Shown here: positions 54,453-63,369 of the stretch, piece by piece | How the letters are laid out: every line of letters starts with the position of its first letter | Position numbering within the stretch: the first letter of the stretch is position 1 | Source of the DNA: CAVQEK01 sp963711495 | GTDB lineage: Bacteria > Bacteroidota > Bacteroidia > Cytophagales > Cyclobacteriaceae | Assembly (NCBI GenBank): GCA_963711495.1 | Contig: CAVQEK010000004.1 | Coordinates: forward strand, 496,001 to 560,000 | Reading direction: 5' to 3' | Length of the DNA stretch: 64,000 nucleotides | Program-made: the position numbers and the translations under genes | Notes under the pieces: generated by a model | What the model was told of the DNA's origin: nothing | The model's database searches: none | What the model saw: only the letters and a program-made list of their open reading frames with translations

Positions 54453-57302
54453 TTATTGCTTATCCGTCCCCTTTTGATAATTCTCAGGATACAGCACAAA
54501 TACGTCGTAATTTTTAAAATCGAAATATTGATTGGCTGCTTTTTGTAAATCAGCAGCATTTAAACCTTCTATTCTTTGATTATATTGTGTAATCAATCTT
54601 GGATCCTGATCGTACATACAACTGTATTGAAGTGCGCTTAACCAATAGCGATTTTCTTTAATATTCACTTCCATTTCACGTTTTTGCGTTTCTTTGATAC
54701 GGTTAATATAATCCGGGTCCACGCCATTTTTTTGGAGATGTCTTATCACATTCAATGTAGCAGTTAACAGGGTATCAACATTATCCGGATTGCAGGGAAA
54801 TGAAATAGAGATCTGGTAATTCTGATAGGGGAATTTGCTTTCCGTAGCTCTTGAGCCTATGGAATAAACGCCACTTTTTTCTTCCCGAACGATCTCTTTT
54901 AGCCGAATGTCCAGAAAATCGGACAATGAAGAAATAAGATAATTGTTTTGTCGGTTGTATTGGAATTTACCATGAAACCGAATGGAAACCGAACTTCTTT
55001 GGTCAGACCCTTTATAGAAGTTATCGTGAATGACCCCCTGTGGCGGCCTGATTCCCAAATCTTTCCAGGTTTCTTTTTGGGATGAAGAGGGAAGACTGGC
55101 TATATATTGATCAACATATGTTTTGATGGAATCCTGACTAAAATTACCAACAAAGAAAAAATAGAAGTCGGCGGCATTGGCGAAACGCTGTTTGTAAATA
55201 TCCAGGGCTTTTGAAAGACTAATTTTGTCAAAATCTTCCGGTCTTGGAATGCGCCCTCCTCTGGGATTGTTTTGAGTCATCACCTTGAGGATCTGATCCA
55301 TAAAATAATAATTGGGTTGAGAAAGCAGATTTTGATTCATGGACTTGCTGCGGTTGATGAACGAAGCAAAAAGGGTGGTATCTTTGCGTGGCTCAGTAAA
55401 ATAGAGATGGATCAATTGAAACATTGATTTCATATCTTTTGGAGTACAACTGCCATTCATGCCTTCTGTTAAGGTGCCGATATAAGGACGGGCATAAGCA
55501 TTTTTCCCGGCAAGAATTTTTTGTATATCGGTGGGTGTTAATCCGTCAACGCCGCATTCATTGACAATACCATCAGCATTATTGGCGGAAAGGTATAATG
55601 AATCAGGATACAAAGATTGCCCTCCATAGCTGAAAGACGAAAACAGGACTTCGTCATTCTTGAAATCTGTTGGCTTCAGTATGACATGAGCGCCATTGGA
55701 AAGGGTCCATTCAGTTACTCCGATATCCTCAATAGGCTTTTCACTGGTTACTTTACCCGGTTCCGGCAACTGTTCCATGAGTTTATTGGTCTTCAGTTTA
55801 TCGTTGTAAGGCGATAATGTGGCCATGTTGATGTTATTCAGCACTTGGAAAATATCTTGTTTTGAGGGAAGTTCCAGGCCCTCTTTTTCAGGGGCGGTAA
55901 TCACCACGACCCGGTTTTCCTCTTTGAGGAAGTCTTCACTGAGGTTGTTGATTTCGTCGAGGTTTATTCCATCGAGATATTTCTTTACGAATGCATATTC
56001 GAATTCAATCCCCGGTATTGGCTCGTCTTCCAGAAAATTCCGTATAAATTCAGCTGCATAATTCTGGGATTCTGTTTTGTTCCGTTCATTATATGCCTGT
56101 TCATAAAAATTGAGTATATCTTTTTTGAATCGATCAAGTTCGCCTTGGGTGAATCCATATCTTTTTACTCTTTCATTCTCTTCCAACAGTGTTTTAAGAC
56201 CGCCTTTAATATAATTTTCATTTAAATATGCCTGGGCGATATAAGCATTTTTTGTGCGTACAATATTGCCATAACCGGTGTTGGCATAGATAAAAGGAGG
56301 GACAGATTGCTGAGTTAGTTCATTGAGTCGCTGGTTGAGCATTCCGGTATAAAAAGTCTTGAGTAAATTACTGCGGTAGTCATTTAATGTTTTTTCCAAT
56401 TCGACGCTGTCCTTATAATAGACCGAAGCATTGGTATAAATAGCTTCTTTGTCACTTACAATAGAAATATAGGTGCTGTCCTGGTCGGGAACAGGATAAT
56501 ATTTACGTTCTGGTTCATCGGGTGGATTGGTGAGTTTGCTGAAATGGTCTTTTATTTTCTGTTCAATGTCCTTCACATCGATATCACCAACAGCGACAAC
56601 TGCCATGAGGTCAGGCCGGTACCAATCATGATAAAATTCACGCAGCGCGTCATACTTAAAATTTTCGATAGATTCTTTGGTCCCGATGGGAAGTCGCTGG
56701 GCGTAACGTGAATCTTTGAGCAAAACCGGAAAATATTTGTCGCGCATACGTTGGGCAGCGCCACGCCCTGTTCGCCATTCTTCGAGAATTACACCTCTTT
56801 CCTGATCGATATCTTCAGGCTTGAGGGACACATTATGGGCCCAATCTTCAAGGATCTGGAATCCCTTGTCTACGATTTTTTCATCATCGGTCGGTATGGG
56901 TAAAATATAGGCAGTTTCATCAAAGGAAGTATAGGCATTGAGGTCGGCGCCAAACTTCACACCGACAGACTCGAGGTATTTAATCAAATCATTTTTTGCA
57001 AAATTTTTGGTCCCGTTAAAGCACATATGTTCCATGAAATGTGCCAATCCTAACTGATTGTCCTTTTCAAGAATAGAACCTGCATTCACCACCAGCCGCA
57101 GTTCAAGCCGTTTTTCGGGTTTGGTGTTTTTCTTAATATAATATGTAAGGCCATTATCCAGTTTTCCTTTGATAATATTGGGATCTTGAGGTATCAGGTT
57201 GCTAAGACCGGATAATTGTTGTTGTGTGGGATAATCCTGGCTAAAGACAGCAGAGATGGCTAACATAGCCAGCATAAACAATAAGACGATTTTTTTACTC
57301 AT
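54453..57302 (-). CDS. M16 family zinc metalloprotease (insulinase/pitrilysin-like)
   Basis: 949 residues from ATG 57302, with signal peptide MSKKIVLLFMLAMLAISAVFSQ. The active-site HxxEH is HFMEH (His88, Glu91, His92), with the distal Glu in ERGVILEEWR about 75 residues later. Further M16 domains follow; the C-terminal half lacks HxxEH and is the inactive lobe. A periplasmic or surface zinc protease that degrades peptides. It has the double-length M16 plan common in Bacteroidota. The frame opens at 57341, but the signal peptide marks the start. Confidence 0.94.
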   Translation of the reverse strand: MSKKIVLLFMLAMLAISAVFSQDYPTQQQLSGLSNLIPQDPNIIKGKLDNGLTYYIKKNTKPEKRLELRLVVNAGSILEKDNQLGLAHFMEHMCFNGTKNFAKNDLIKYLESVGVKFGADLNAYTSFDETAYILPIPTDDEKIVDKGFQILEDWAHNVSLKPEDIDQERGVILEEWRTGRGAAQRMRDKYFPVLLKDSRYAQRLPIGTKESIENFKYDALREFYHDWYRPDLMAVVAVGDIDVKDIEQKIKDHFSKLTNPPDEPERKYYPVPDQDSTYISIVSDKEAIYTNASVYYKDSVELEKTLNDYRSNLLKTFYTGMLNQRLNELTQQSVPPFIYANTGYGNIVRTKNAYIAQAYLNENYIKGGLKTLLEENERVKRYGFTQGELDRFKKDILNFYEQAYNERNKTESQNYAAEFIRNFLEDEPIPGIEFEYAFVKKYLDGINLDEINNLSEDFLKEENRVVVITAPEKEGLELPSKQDIFQVLNNINMATLSPYNDKLKTNKLMEQLPEPGKVTSEKPIEDIGVTEWTLSNGAHVILKPTDFKNDEVLFSSFSYGGQSLYPDSLYLSANNADGIVNECGVDGLTPTDIQKILAGKNAYARPYIGTLTEGMNGSCTPKDMKSMFQLIHLYFTEPRKDTTLFASFINRSKSMNQNLLSQPNYYFMDQILKVMTQNNPRGGRIPRPEDFDKISLSKALDIYKQRFANAADFYFFFVGNFSQDSIKTYVDQYIASLPSSSQKETWKDLGIRPPQGVIHDNFYKGSDQRSSVSIRFHGKFQYNRQNNYLISSLSDFLDIRLKEIVREEKSGVYSIGSRATESKFPYQNYQISISFPCNPDNVDTLLTATLNVIRHLQKNGVDPDYINRIKETQKREMEVNIKENRYWLSALQYSCMYDQDPRLITQYNQRIEGLNAADLQKAANQYFDFKNYDVFVLYPENYQKGTDKQ

Positions 57303-57391
57303 TGATAAAAAATTTTGTTGATGAATGATGGCCAATAACATGTTATTCTGTATTTAAAGGAAACAATATAAATTGAAAGATGGATTATCGT

Positions 57392-58024
57392 TTAGAATAT
57401 TAAATTGAAATCAACGCTTAACATATCATTTTTGAGCACGAATTTTCCTGGTAAATTATCGCTTTTTGAGATGTTGACTAATCCACGGTTGTAACTCATT
57501 CCAACTTCAAACATGGTATTTAAACTCAGACGAAAATTCATTCCCGCTCCGAAATAAAGTGAAAAGTCTACTGGATTGAATGATTCTACCAAGGTTGATT
57601 CCGGATTTTTGTCATGATGAATAAGCACTTGAGCCAAAGATCCAATTTGCGCATAAATTTTTTTGTCAATGGATATTTCATTCGTGTATAATTTCAATGT
57701 GAGTGGAATCTGAACATATTGCAAATGATAATCCTGTTTGCCATTTTCGATCGTGCCTGGGCCATTGAGCACATAATTTACTGGCTTGGATATGTAACAA
57801 ATACCAGTACTAAAATAGTAATTTTCGGTTATCGTCGCATCGATATAAACACCAACCTGAGGTCTTAAACCTACTGTATTGCCAGAAACCGAGATGGAAT
57901 CCGGCAGTTCTTTAATCCGATTGATGAGAAAAGTGGGGGAGAATTTTACACCGATTTTAACCTGTGCAAAAGAAATTTCATGGAATAAAAAGAAAATTAT
58001 TAATGGGAGTATCGCTTTTCTCAT
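57392..58024 (-). CDS. PorT-like outer-membrane beta-barrel protein
   Basis: 210 residues from ATG 58024. Signal peptide MRKAILPLIIFFLFHEISFAQ, then KIGVKFSPTFLINRI and alternating strands such as GVYIDATITENYYFSTGICY and YLQYVQIPLTLKLYTNEI-like. It ends in an aromatic strand (MLSVDFNLIF). This is the OMP_b-brl_2/PorT plan. PorT proteins support type IX secretion in relatives, but this short barrel could also be a generic one. It lies upstream of the M16 gene on the same strand with 89 bases between. Confidence 0.75.
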   Translation of the reverse strand: MRKAILPLIIFFLFHEISFAQVKIGVKFSPTFLINRIKELPDSISVSGNTVGLRPQVGVYIDATITENYYFSTGICYISKPVNYVLNGPGTIENGKQDYHLQYVQIPLTLKLYTNEISIDKKIYAQIGSLAQVLIHHDKNPESTLVESFNPVDFSLYFGAGMNFRLSLNTMFEVGMSYNRGLVNISKSDNLPGKFVLKNDMLSVDFNLIF

Positions 58025-58178
58025 AGATTTAAAATAAAACGCAACTTTAATCATTAGAGTTATACTATGGATTGTATAATTGCTTCAACGAGCAAAATTT
58101 GTGCTAATATTTAGGAAAATTAATCACGAATAATGGCATTGAGAAAATCAAATCCTATTTTCGCAAAAAAGAAATATC

Positions 58179-59177
58179 ATGATGAAACCATTTATAATTG
58201 CGACATTAATGACATTGATGTTTTGGGCATGTGGGAAAAATCAATGCCTGGAAACGCCGGATATTTCTTCCATTGATGTCAAGGTGAAATTGGTGCGTTT
58301 GGACCAGCAGTTGAGACATGTTTCCGACAAGGCTTCTCTAGAAAATATAATCAATAACAATCCGGTGTTTGCCGAAGAATTTCTGGGAAAATCGCAATAT
58401 CCTGCAGACTCCATACTGGTTAACCGGTATTTTCAACTACTTCACGAACCGAGTATCGATACATTATTTATGCAGTCAAATGATATTTTTGGAGATTTTT
58501 CAGCCGCGATGGATGACTTTACCCGTGCTTTCAAAATCATAAAATATTATTATCCGGATTTTAAAGCGCCGACCATAAAAACGGTAGTTACCGGATTGAG
58601 CTACGACATGTATATTTCAGACTCGCTTATCATTATTGGCCTGGATTACTATCTGGGTAAAAAAGCAAAATACAGGCCTGCTGGTATTCCCGGTTATATT
58701 TTGAAAAGGTATCAACCGCAATATATGGTACCACAAATTATGTTGTTGTATTCAAACCTGTTCAATAAAACTGACTTAAGCGATCAAACTGCACTGGCTG
58801 AAATGATTTACTATGGAAAATCTTATTATTTTGCCAGGCATACTATTCCCTGTGCCCCGGATAGTCTATTTACAGGCTATACTTCTGATGAGACCAATGA
58901 TATTGAGAAACATGAACAGGTGATTTGGGCAAGTTTACTGGAAAATCAACTGCTATATACCACCAGTCAACCCATGAAAGATAAAATTCTCAGTGAACGT
59001 CCGAAGACCCTGGAAATTGGGGAAAAATGTCCTGGGCGAATAGGTCGGTGGGTAGGTTGGAGAATTGTTAATAAATACATGAAAGAACATCCTGATGTTC
59101 AGCTTCCCCAATTAATGAAGATTACTGACACGCAAAAAATATTTACCGGGTCAAAATATAAGCCGATTCCTTATTGA
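58179..59177 (+). CDS. gldB: gliding motility lipoprotein GldB
   Basis: 332 residues. Signal peptide ends FWAC (Cys18). The GldB family body follows: VKLVRLDQQLRHVSD, the YYPDFKAPTIKTVVTGLSYDMYISDSLIIIGLDYYLG core, GKSYYFARHTIPCAPDSLFTGYT, and the C-terminal GEKCPGRIGRWVGWRIVNKYMKEHPDV. GldB is an envelope lipoprotein needed for gliding motility in Flavobacterium, though it is found in non-gliding Bacteroidota too. A second Met follows immediately (58182). Its 3' end overlaps the convergent glycosyltransferase gene by 35 bases. Confidence 0.92.
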   Translation: MMKPFIIATLMTLMFWACGKNQCLETPDISSIDVKVKLVRLDQQLRHVSDKASLENIINNNPVFAEEFLGKSQYPADSILVNRYFQLLHEPSIDTLFMQSNDIFGDFSAAMDDFTRAFKIIKYYYPDFKAPTIKTVVTGLSYDMYISDSLIIIGLDYYLGKKAKYRPAGIPGYILKRYQPQYMVPQIMLLYSNLFNKTDLSDQTALAEMIYYGKSYYFARHTIPCAPDSLFTGYTSDETNDIEKHEQVIWASLLENQLLYTTSQPMKDKILSERPKTLEIGEKCPGRIGRWVGWRIVNKYMKEHPDVQLPQLMKITDTQKIFTGSKYKPIPY

Positions 59178-60342
59178 TGGGATTTTCGTCCTTTCGTTGT
59201 GGCAGAAGGTGACAAAGCTGATTGGTGAGTATGGAACAGGAAAATTGACTTTCTGCCAGGTGCCGGGCATTTTGCTGGCATTTAAGCACTTTTTCATTAT
59301 TGTTGAAGTATGGAACGATTTTCCGTATAAATAAGTCTGCATCTTCAGGATTGGCATAAAATCCAATATGGTATTTTTCCACCAATTCTTTAATCCATCC
59401 TTTTGTATTGACAATGATCATCTTCCCGGCAGCGAGTGCGTCGAAAAATTTATTGGGGCTGTTGGTATTTAAAATGGGTAGATGCTTGAAACTGATGTAT
59501 ACTGCTTGAGAACGGTTCAGTAGATCACGAATTTCATATTTGTCCAAATGGCCCAGTAATTCAACATTATTAAGTTCTTTTTGCGCAATCAATTTTTTTA
59601 AACTTAGCAGCCTCGCCCCCTGACCTGCTATTAAAAATTGAATATCCAACTTGCGCATTTCGCATCTTTCGGCAATGGCAATGAGGTATTCTAAATGGTT
59701 CACCTCGCCAATCGCGCCAAAATAAGTAATTACAAAGGAATTTTGATTGGGCTTGACAGGGTGGAAGAAATCACAATCGGCCATATTGGGTATTATATGA
59801 ACATTTTTATGATTTGCAGTCCTCAGTATTTGATCTTTGATTCCTGGAGAAAGTGCGATTATTTTAGATGCATGGTCATATATGCGTTGCTCGAGTTTTC
59901 TTGCCAAATGAATAATCAGTGGATTTTTGAGCAATCTCATCTGAATCGGTGCTTCCGGCCAGAGGTCCCTTACTTCAAAGTAAAATGGAATGCTTAATCT
60001 TCTAAGCGCCCAAAGGGCTGTCAGCCCAACTGTAAGTGGCGTGGAGGTTGCATATATCAGGTCAATATGTTGAATTCGCCTTATCATTCTATAAGACAAC
60101 CAGGAGAATTTGAGAAATGCATAGATACGTCTTAAAAATCCATATTCATTTTTATATGGTATCGGCAGGTAATGAATATTAATGCCATCCTCAATGGATT
60201 TCTTATAAGCAGGTAAATTGTGCGCAGTGATCATTTCTACTTCAATACCCAGGTTGACCATAGCCTTGGCAATGTAATAGGATCGGATTGCCCCACCATC
60301 TTTAGGTGTATTGAAATATTGATGCAGGTAGACGATTTTCAT
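59143..60342 (-). CDS. glycosyltransferase family 4
   Basis: 399 residues, GT-B fold. N-terminal MKIVYLHQYFNTPKDGGAIRSYYIAKAMV (WbuB-like start). The middle has VITYFGAIGEVNHLEYLI, and the donor-site C-terminal region includes LNTNSPNKFFDALAAGKMIIVNTKGWIKEL, where the NSPNK-x-FDALA element is diagnostic. It transfers a sugar to a glycan or lipid, probably surface polysaccharide. The gene starts directly after the asnB stop, so the two are cotranscribed. The 3' end overlaps gldB. Confidence 0.92.
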   Translation of the reverse strand: MKIVYLHQYFNTPKDGGAIRSYYIAKAMVNLGIEVEMITAHNLPAYKKSIEDGINIHYLPIPYKNEYGFLRRIYAFLKFSWLSYRMIRRIQHIDLIYATSTPLTVGLTALWALRRLSIPFYFEVRDLWPEAPIQMRLLKNPLIIHLARKLEQRIYDHASKIIALSPGIKDQILRTANHKNVHIIPNMADCDFFHPVKPNQNSFVITYFGAIGEVNHLEYLIAIAERCEMRKLDIQFLIAGQGARLLSLKKLIAQKELNNVELLGHLDKYEIRDLLNRSQAVYISFKHLPILNTNSPNKFFDALAAGKMIIVNTKGWIKELVEKYHIGFYANPEDADLFIRKIVPYFNNNEKVLKCQQNARHLAESQFSCSILTNQLCHLLPQRKDENPINKESAYILTR

Positions 60343-62187
60343 TTAATCCAAAACGGTATTTATCCAATGCCCCAACACAATGACTGACCAAAGCGCCTGG
60401 CAATGGTCAGATTTATTTGTTTGCTGTGCAAACTTCAATTTTATAAAAGTATTCCAATCAATCAACTCGAAAATGGGATGATCCTTGTCTTCAAATAATT
60501 GCCAAAGATAAGCATGTTCATTTTTATTTAACCACTGAGTCAAAGGCAATCCGAAACCTTCTTTCGATCTTGTTGTAAATATTTTGCCGCCATGTTGATT
60601 TAGTATTACTTTTAAGATCCATTTTTTACCATGTTTTAGCAGTTCCCTTCCTGGAATATTTTGCATATAATTTACCAGTGGATCATCGAGAAAGGGCATC
60701 CGCATTTCAATGCTATTTCCCATTGACATGCTATCACTCAGCATGAGCACATCATTGGGCAGATAATTTCGTCGGTCGTGGTTGAGTGCCCAGAGAACAA
60801 TATCATTGCTTTCAGACACATCGTTCTGGTTTTTTTGTGGAGCTAACAAATGCTGATCCCAATCGCTGATTTGCAGCATGTTAAGATATGTGGTTTTGGG
60901 ATCATCGCTAATAGATTGAAACAATTTTTGATATAACCTAATTTTTCTTCGCGTGCCTATCTTCAGGTTTGGAATCATCCCAGACAGAATTTTAGTCAAA
61001 CCAGAAGTTCTGTGAAATAATGGTTGGTATTTTGAATATTGCTGAATTGCCAAATGACGGTTGTAACCCGCAAAATATTCATCTGCGCCAGCTCCGGAAA
61101 TCAATATTTTTATATACGGCCTGGCTTTCCCGGAAATCATATGGGTCATTAAAGCTCCACTGTCAGCTATCGGCTGATCGACATTGTTGATATATTGGAA
61201 AAAATCTTCTGCCCGGATCTTTTCAATTTCAAGAACCTCATGAGCAGATCCGTATTGTTTGGCAGCAAGTCTGGCATATTTGTAATCTTTGGTACCGTAT
61301 CGGACGTCTGCTTTTTTATTCACGATGGAAAAAGAAGGCATCGAAATTCCGTTTTTTTGTGCTATTGCCAATAAAAGCGTTGAATCCACACCTCCACTTA
61401 ACAATAATCCGATAGGTACATCAGCATGTAAATGTTTAAATAGACTGTCTTCCAGTAATTGGTGTATGTAGTTGACATTTGGAATCGTCACACTTTTATG
61501 ATTACAATGATGAATTGTTCCTTGGGTTATTTGTCCGGATTTAAGGTCATAACTTAGGTACTGGCCTGGAAGTACGCTGAATATGCCGTTAATAAAAGTT
61601 TCCGGTAATCGGGCAAATTTGAAATGCAGATAATGGTTGACTTGTTTGCTGTTCAATTCCTTTTTAACCAGACCCGAGGCAAGTAAGCTTTTTATTTGAG
61701 AGGAAATCAGAAAATTGCCGTGATGCTGACAGTAGTACAATGGTTTCATTCCATGTCTGTCTCTGGCCAGCAGCAAGATATTTTCGGCAAGATCAATAAA
61801 AGCCAGAGCAAACATGCCTTCCAAATTTGCCAAACCTTTCAGGCCCTTATGTGCCAGCCAGTGTAATACGACTTCTGTATCTGATCGAGTGTGGAATCGA
61901 ATTTTTAATTCGAGTAACTTATTACGCAGTTCATAATAATTGTAAATCTCTCCATTGAATAATAGGACAAAATTACCATCTGTGCTCAACATTGGCTGAT
62001 TGGCCTGGTCAGTCAAGTCCATTATTTTCAACCGGTTAGCGCCAATATATATTTTGTGCGTTTGAAGTGGAATTATTTCCCTTTGAGTTGCATCAGGCCC
62101 ACGATGGGCAGTTGCTTGAAGCATTCTATTAAAATGCACTTCATATTGATGGTCATTTTTACAGAAGAGTATATTAATACCACACAT
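60343..62187 (-). CDS. asnB: asparagine synthase, glutamine-hydrolysing
   Basis: 614 residues. The N-terminal class II glutaminase begins MCGINILFC (catalytic Cys2), with GEIYNYYELR and DRHGMKPLYY. The synthetase domain has PP-loop LLSGGVDSTLLLA near 265 and a C-terminal MRMPFLDDPLVNYM. Makes asparagine from aspartate, or an amidated sugar/peptide when in a glycan cluster. Here it is followed directly by a glycosyltransferase, so the latter role is plausible. A -7 element (62237-62244) lies upstream. Confidence 0.93.
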   Translation of the reverse strand: MCGINILFCKNDHQYEVHFNRMLQATAHRGPDATQREIIPLQTHKIYIGANRLKIMDLTDQANQPMLSTDGNFVLLFNGEIYNYYELRNKLLELKIRFHTRSDTEVVLHWLAHKGLKGLANLEGMFALAFIDLAENILLLARDRHGMKPLYYCQHHGNFLISSQIKSLLASGLVKKELNSKQVNHYLHFKFARLPETFINGIFSVLPGQYLSYDLKSGQITQGTIHHCNHKSVTIPNVNYIHQLLEDSLFKHLHADVPIGLLLSGGVDSTLLLAIAQKNGISMPSFSIVNKKADVRYGTKDYKYARLAAKQYGSAHEVLEIEKIRAEDFFQYINNVDQPIADSGALMTHMISGKARPYIKILISGAGADEYFAGYNRHLAIQQYSKYQPLFHRTSGLTKILSGMIPNLKIGTRRKIRLYQKLFQSISDDPKTTYLNMLQISDWDQHLLAPQKNQNDVSESNDIVLWALNHDRRNYLPNDVLMLSDSMSMGNSIEMRMPFLDDPLVNYMQNIPGRELLKHGKKWILKVILNQHGGKIFTTRSKEGFGLPLTQWLNKNEHAYLWQLFEDKDHPIFELIDWNTFIKLKFAQQTNKSDHCQALWSVIVLGHWINTVLD

Positions 62188-62236
62188 TCAATTGCAGGAT
62201 TTATCGATTACCAGTTTCAAGGTAAAATTGAAAGGA

Positions 62237-62244
62237 CAAAAGTA
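62237..62244 (-). promoter_or_regulatory. -7 element of the asnB-glycosyltransferase operon
   Basis: TACTTTTG on the minus strand, 50 bases before the asnB ATG. TTTG at 62273-62270 is 25 bases away, slightly long for -33. Confidence 0.5.
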
Positions 62245-62307
62245 GATACATCAGAGCAAATAAGCGCTGCAAATCGTGGTATAGTCGAATAAATTCGAAT
62301 TTGAAGA

Positions 62308-62544
62308 TCAACTGATGGAATGGAATGCCATGATGCTGGAGTAATCCAAAACTTGTTGAATAATATTTTCGGACGGTTCCATTGTCAAGCTTTCCAATTG
62401 ATTCAAGATATTTTTTGACTGCTTGTGGAATTCAGCCAATTTTGCATCTGTCAGCAACTGGCACTTGATGGCATATGATTCTTCTTCCGTGGTTTCGTTA
62501 AAAATATACCTTATTACATCATCGCGGGTAAAAATTTTGATCAT
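62308..62544 (-). CDS. hypothetical 78-residue protein cotranscribed with ECF sigma factor
   Basis: Small acidic-helical protein (start MIKIFTRDDVIRYIFNETTE at 62544; a longer start at 62550 adds two residues). No signal or membrane helix. It overlaps the sigma gene's 3' end by about 26 bases. Small soluble proteins follow ECF sigma genes in many Bacteroidota; a regulator of the sigma factor is possible, but I see no anti-sigma motif. Confidence 0.7.
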   Translation of the reverse strand: MIKIFTRDDVIRYIFNETTEEESYAIKCQLLTDAKLAEFHKQSKNILNQLESLTMEPSENIIQQVLDYSSIMAFHSIS

Positions 62545-63118
62545 AGGCAATGTTGTTTTGAATCAGTTTTTTTCTCAGGTTGATCAATGCGTATCGCATT
62601 CTACCTAAGGCTGTATTGATGCTAACCCCCGTTGCATCAGCAATTTCCTTGAAACTCATGTCGAGGTAACTGCGCATTATTAATACCTCTTTTTGTGCTT
62701 CAGGTAACTCCTGAATTAACTTTTTTAATTTACTTATTGTATCTTTTTTAATTTGAATGCTCTCGTAAGGGTCTTCTGCAAAATCCAACGTGTCAAAAAC
62801 ATTGCTACCATCTTCCATAATCACCATCGGATACCGCTTCGATTTTCTAAAAGTATCAATGGCCAGATTATGAGCGATCCTTAATACCCAGGGGAGGAAT
62901 TTTCCCTCTTCATTGTATCGGCCGGATTTTATTGTATTTACGACTTTGATTAACGTTTCCTGCAATAAATCTTCGGCTACGTATCGGTCTTTCACAATAA
63001 GGTTAATGGTTGTAAATACCTTATTCTTATGTCTTAGGATTAGTTCTTTAAAAGCCTCCTCGTCTCCATTAATGTAAAGCGAAACCAACCCGCTATCACT
63101 TACTGAATACTTCTTCAT
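62519..63118 (-). CDS. ECF RNA polymerase sigma factor
   Basis: 199 residues. Region 2 with VFTTINLIVKDRYVAEDLLQETLIKV and LPWVLRIAHNLAIDTFRKSKR. Region 4 has LIQELPEAQKEVLIMRSYLDMSFKEIADATGVSINTALGRMRYALINL. It belongs to the large Bacteroidota housekeeping-like ECF group. Unlike the sigma gene at 43034 it has a full sigma-A type promoter (63198-63229). The next gene overlaps its end. Confidence 0.93.
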   Translation of the reverse strand: MKKYSVSDSGLVSLYINGDEEAFKELILRHKNKVFTTINLIVKDRYVAEDLLQETLIKVVNTIKSGRYNEEGKFLPWVLRIAHNLAIDTFRKSKRYPMVIMEDGSNVFDTLDFAEDPYESIQIKKDTISKLKKLIQELPEAQKEVLIMRSYLDMSFKEIADATGVSINTALGRMRYALINLRKKLIQNNIAYDQNFYPR

Positions 63119-63197
63119 TACTACTTACATTTGGTCAACGTAGAGTTTTACTTCATATTGTAGCCTTTTTTAGTTGGAAAAATCTGTCATGCAGTTT

Positions 63198-63229
63198 CAA
63201 ATGTATACAATAAGCAAAAAACATGCAAA
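63198..63229 (-). promoter_or_regulatory. promoter of the second ECF sigma gene
   Basis: On the minus strand TTTG (63229-63226), 20-base spacer, TACATTTG (63205-63198). An exact match to the Bacteroidota housekeeping promoter; about 75 bases of leader follow. Confidence 0.75.
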
Positions 63230-63355
63230 AATTACTTCTTAGAAATAATTCATTCAATGCAACCATCCTGCAAACCTTTAAATTTACATTTGGTTTTTAT
63301 AAAGAGCCAGTTTTTAACATAATTTAACATGCTTTTTTTATACCGACCCAGAATA

Positions 63356-63363
63356 TATTTTTG
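63356..63363 (+). promoter_or_regulatory. -7 element of uvrA
   Basis: TATTTTTG followed by C, only 6 bases before the uvrA ATG at 63370. The transcript would be nearly leaderless if this promoter is used. Confidence 0.5.
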
Positions 63364-63369
63364 CAATCC

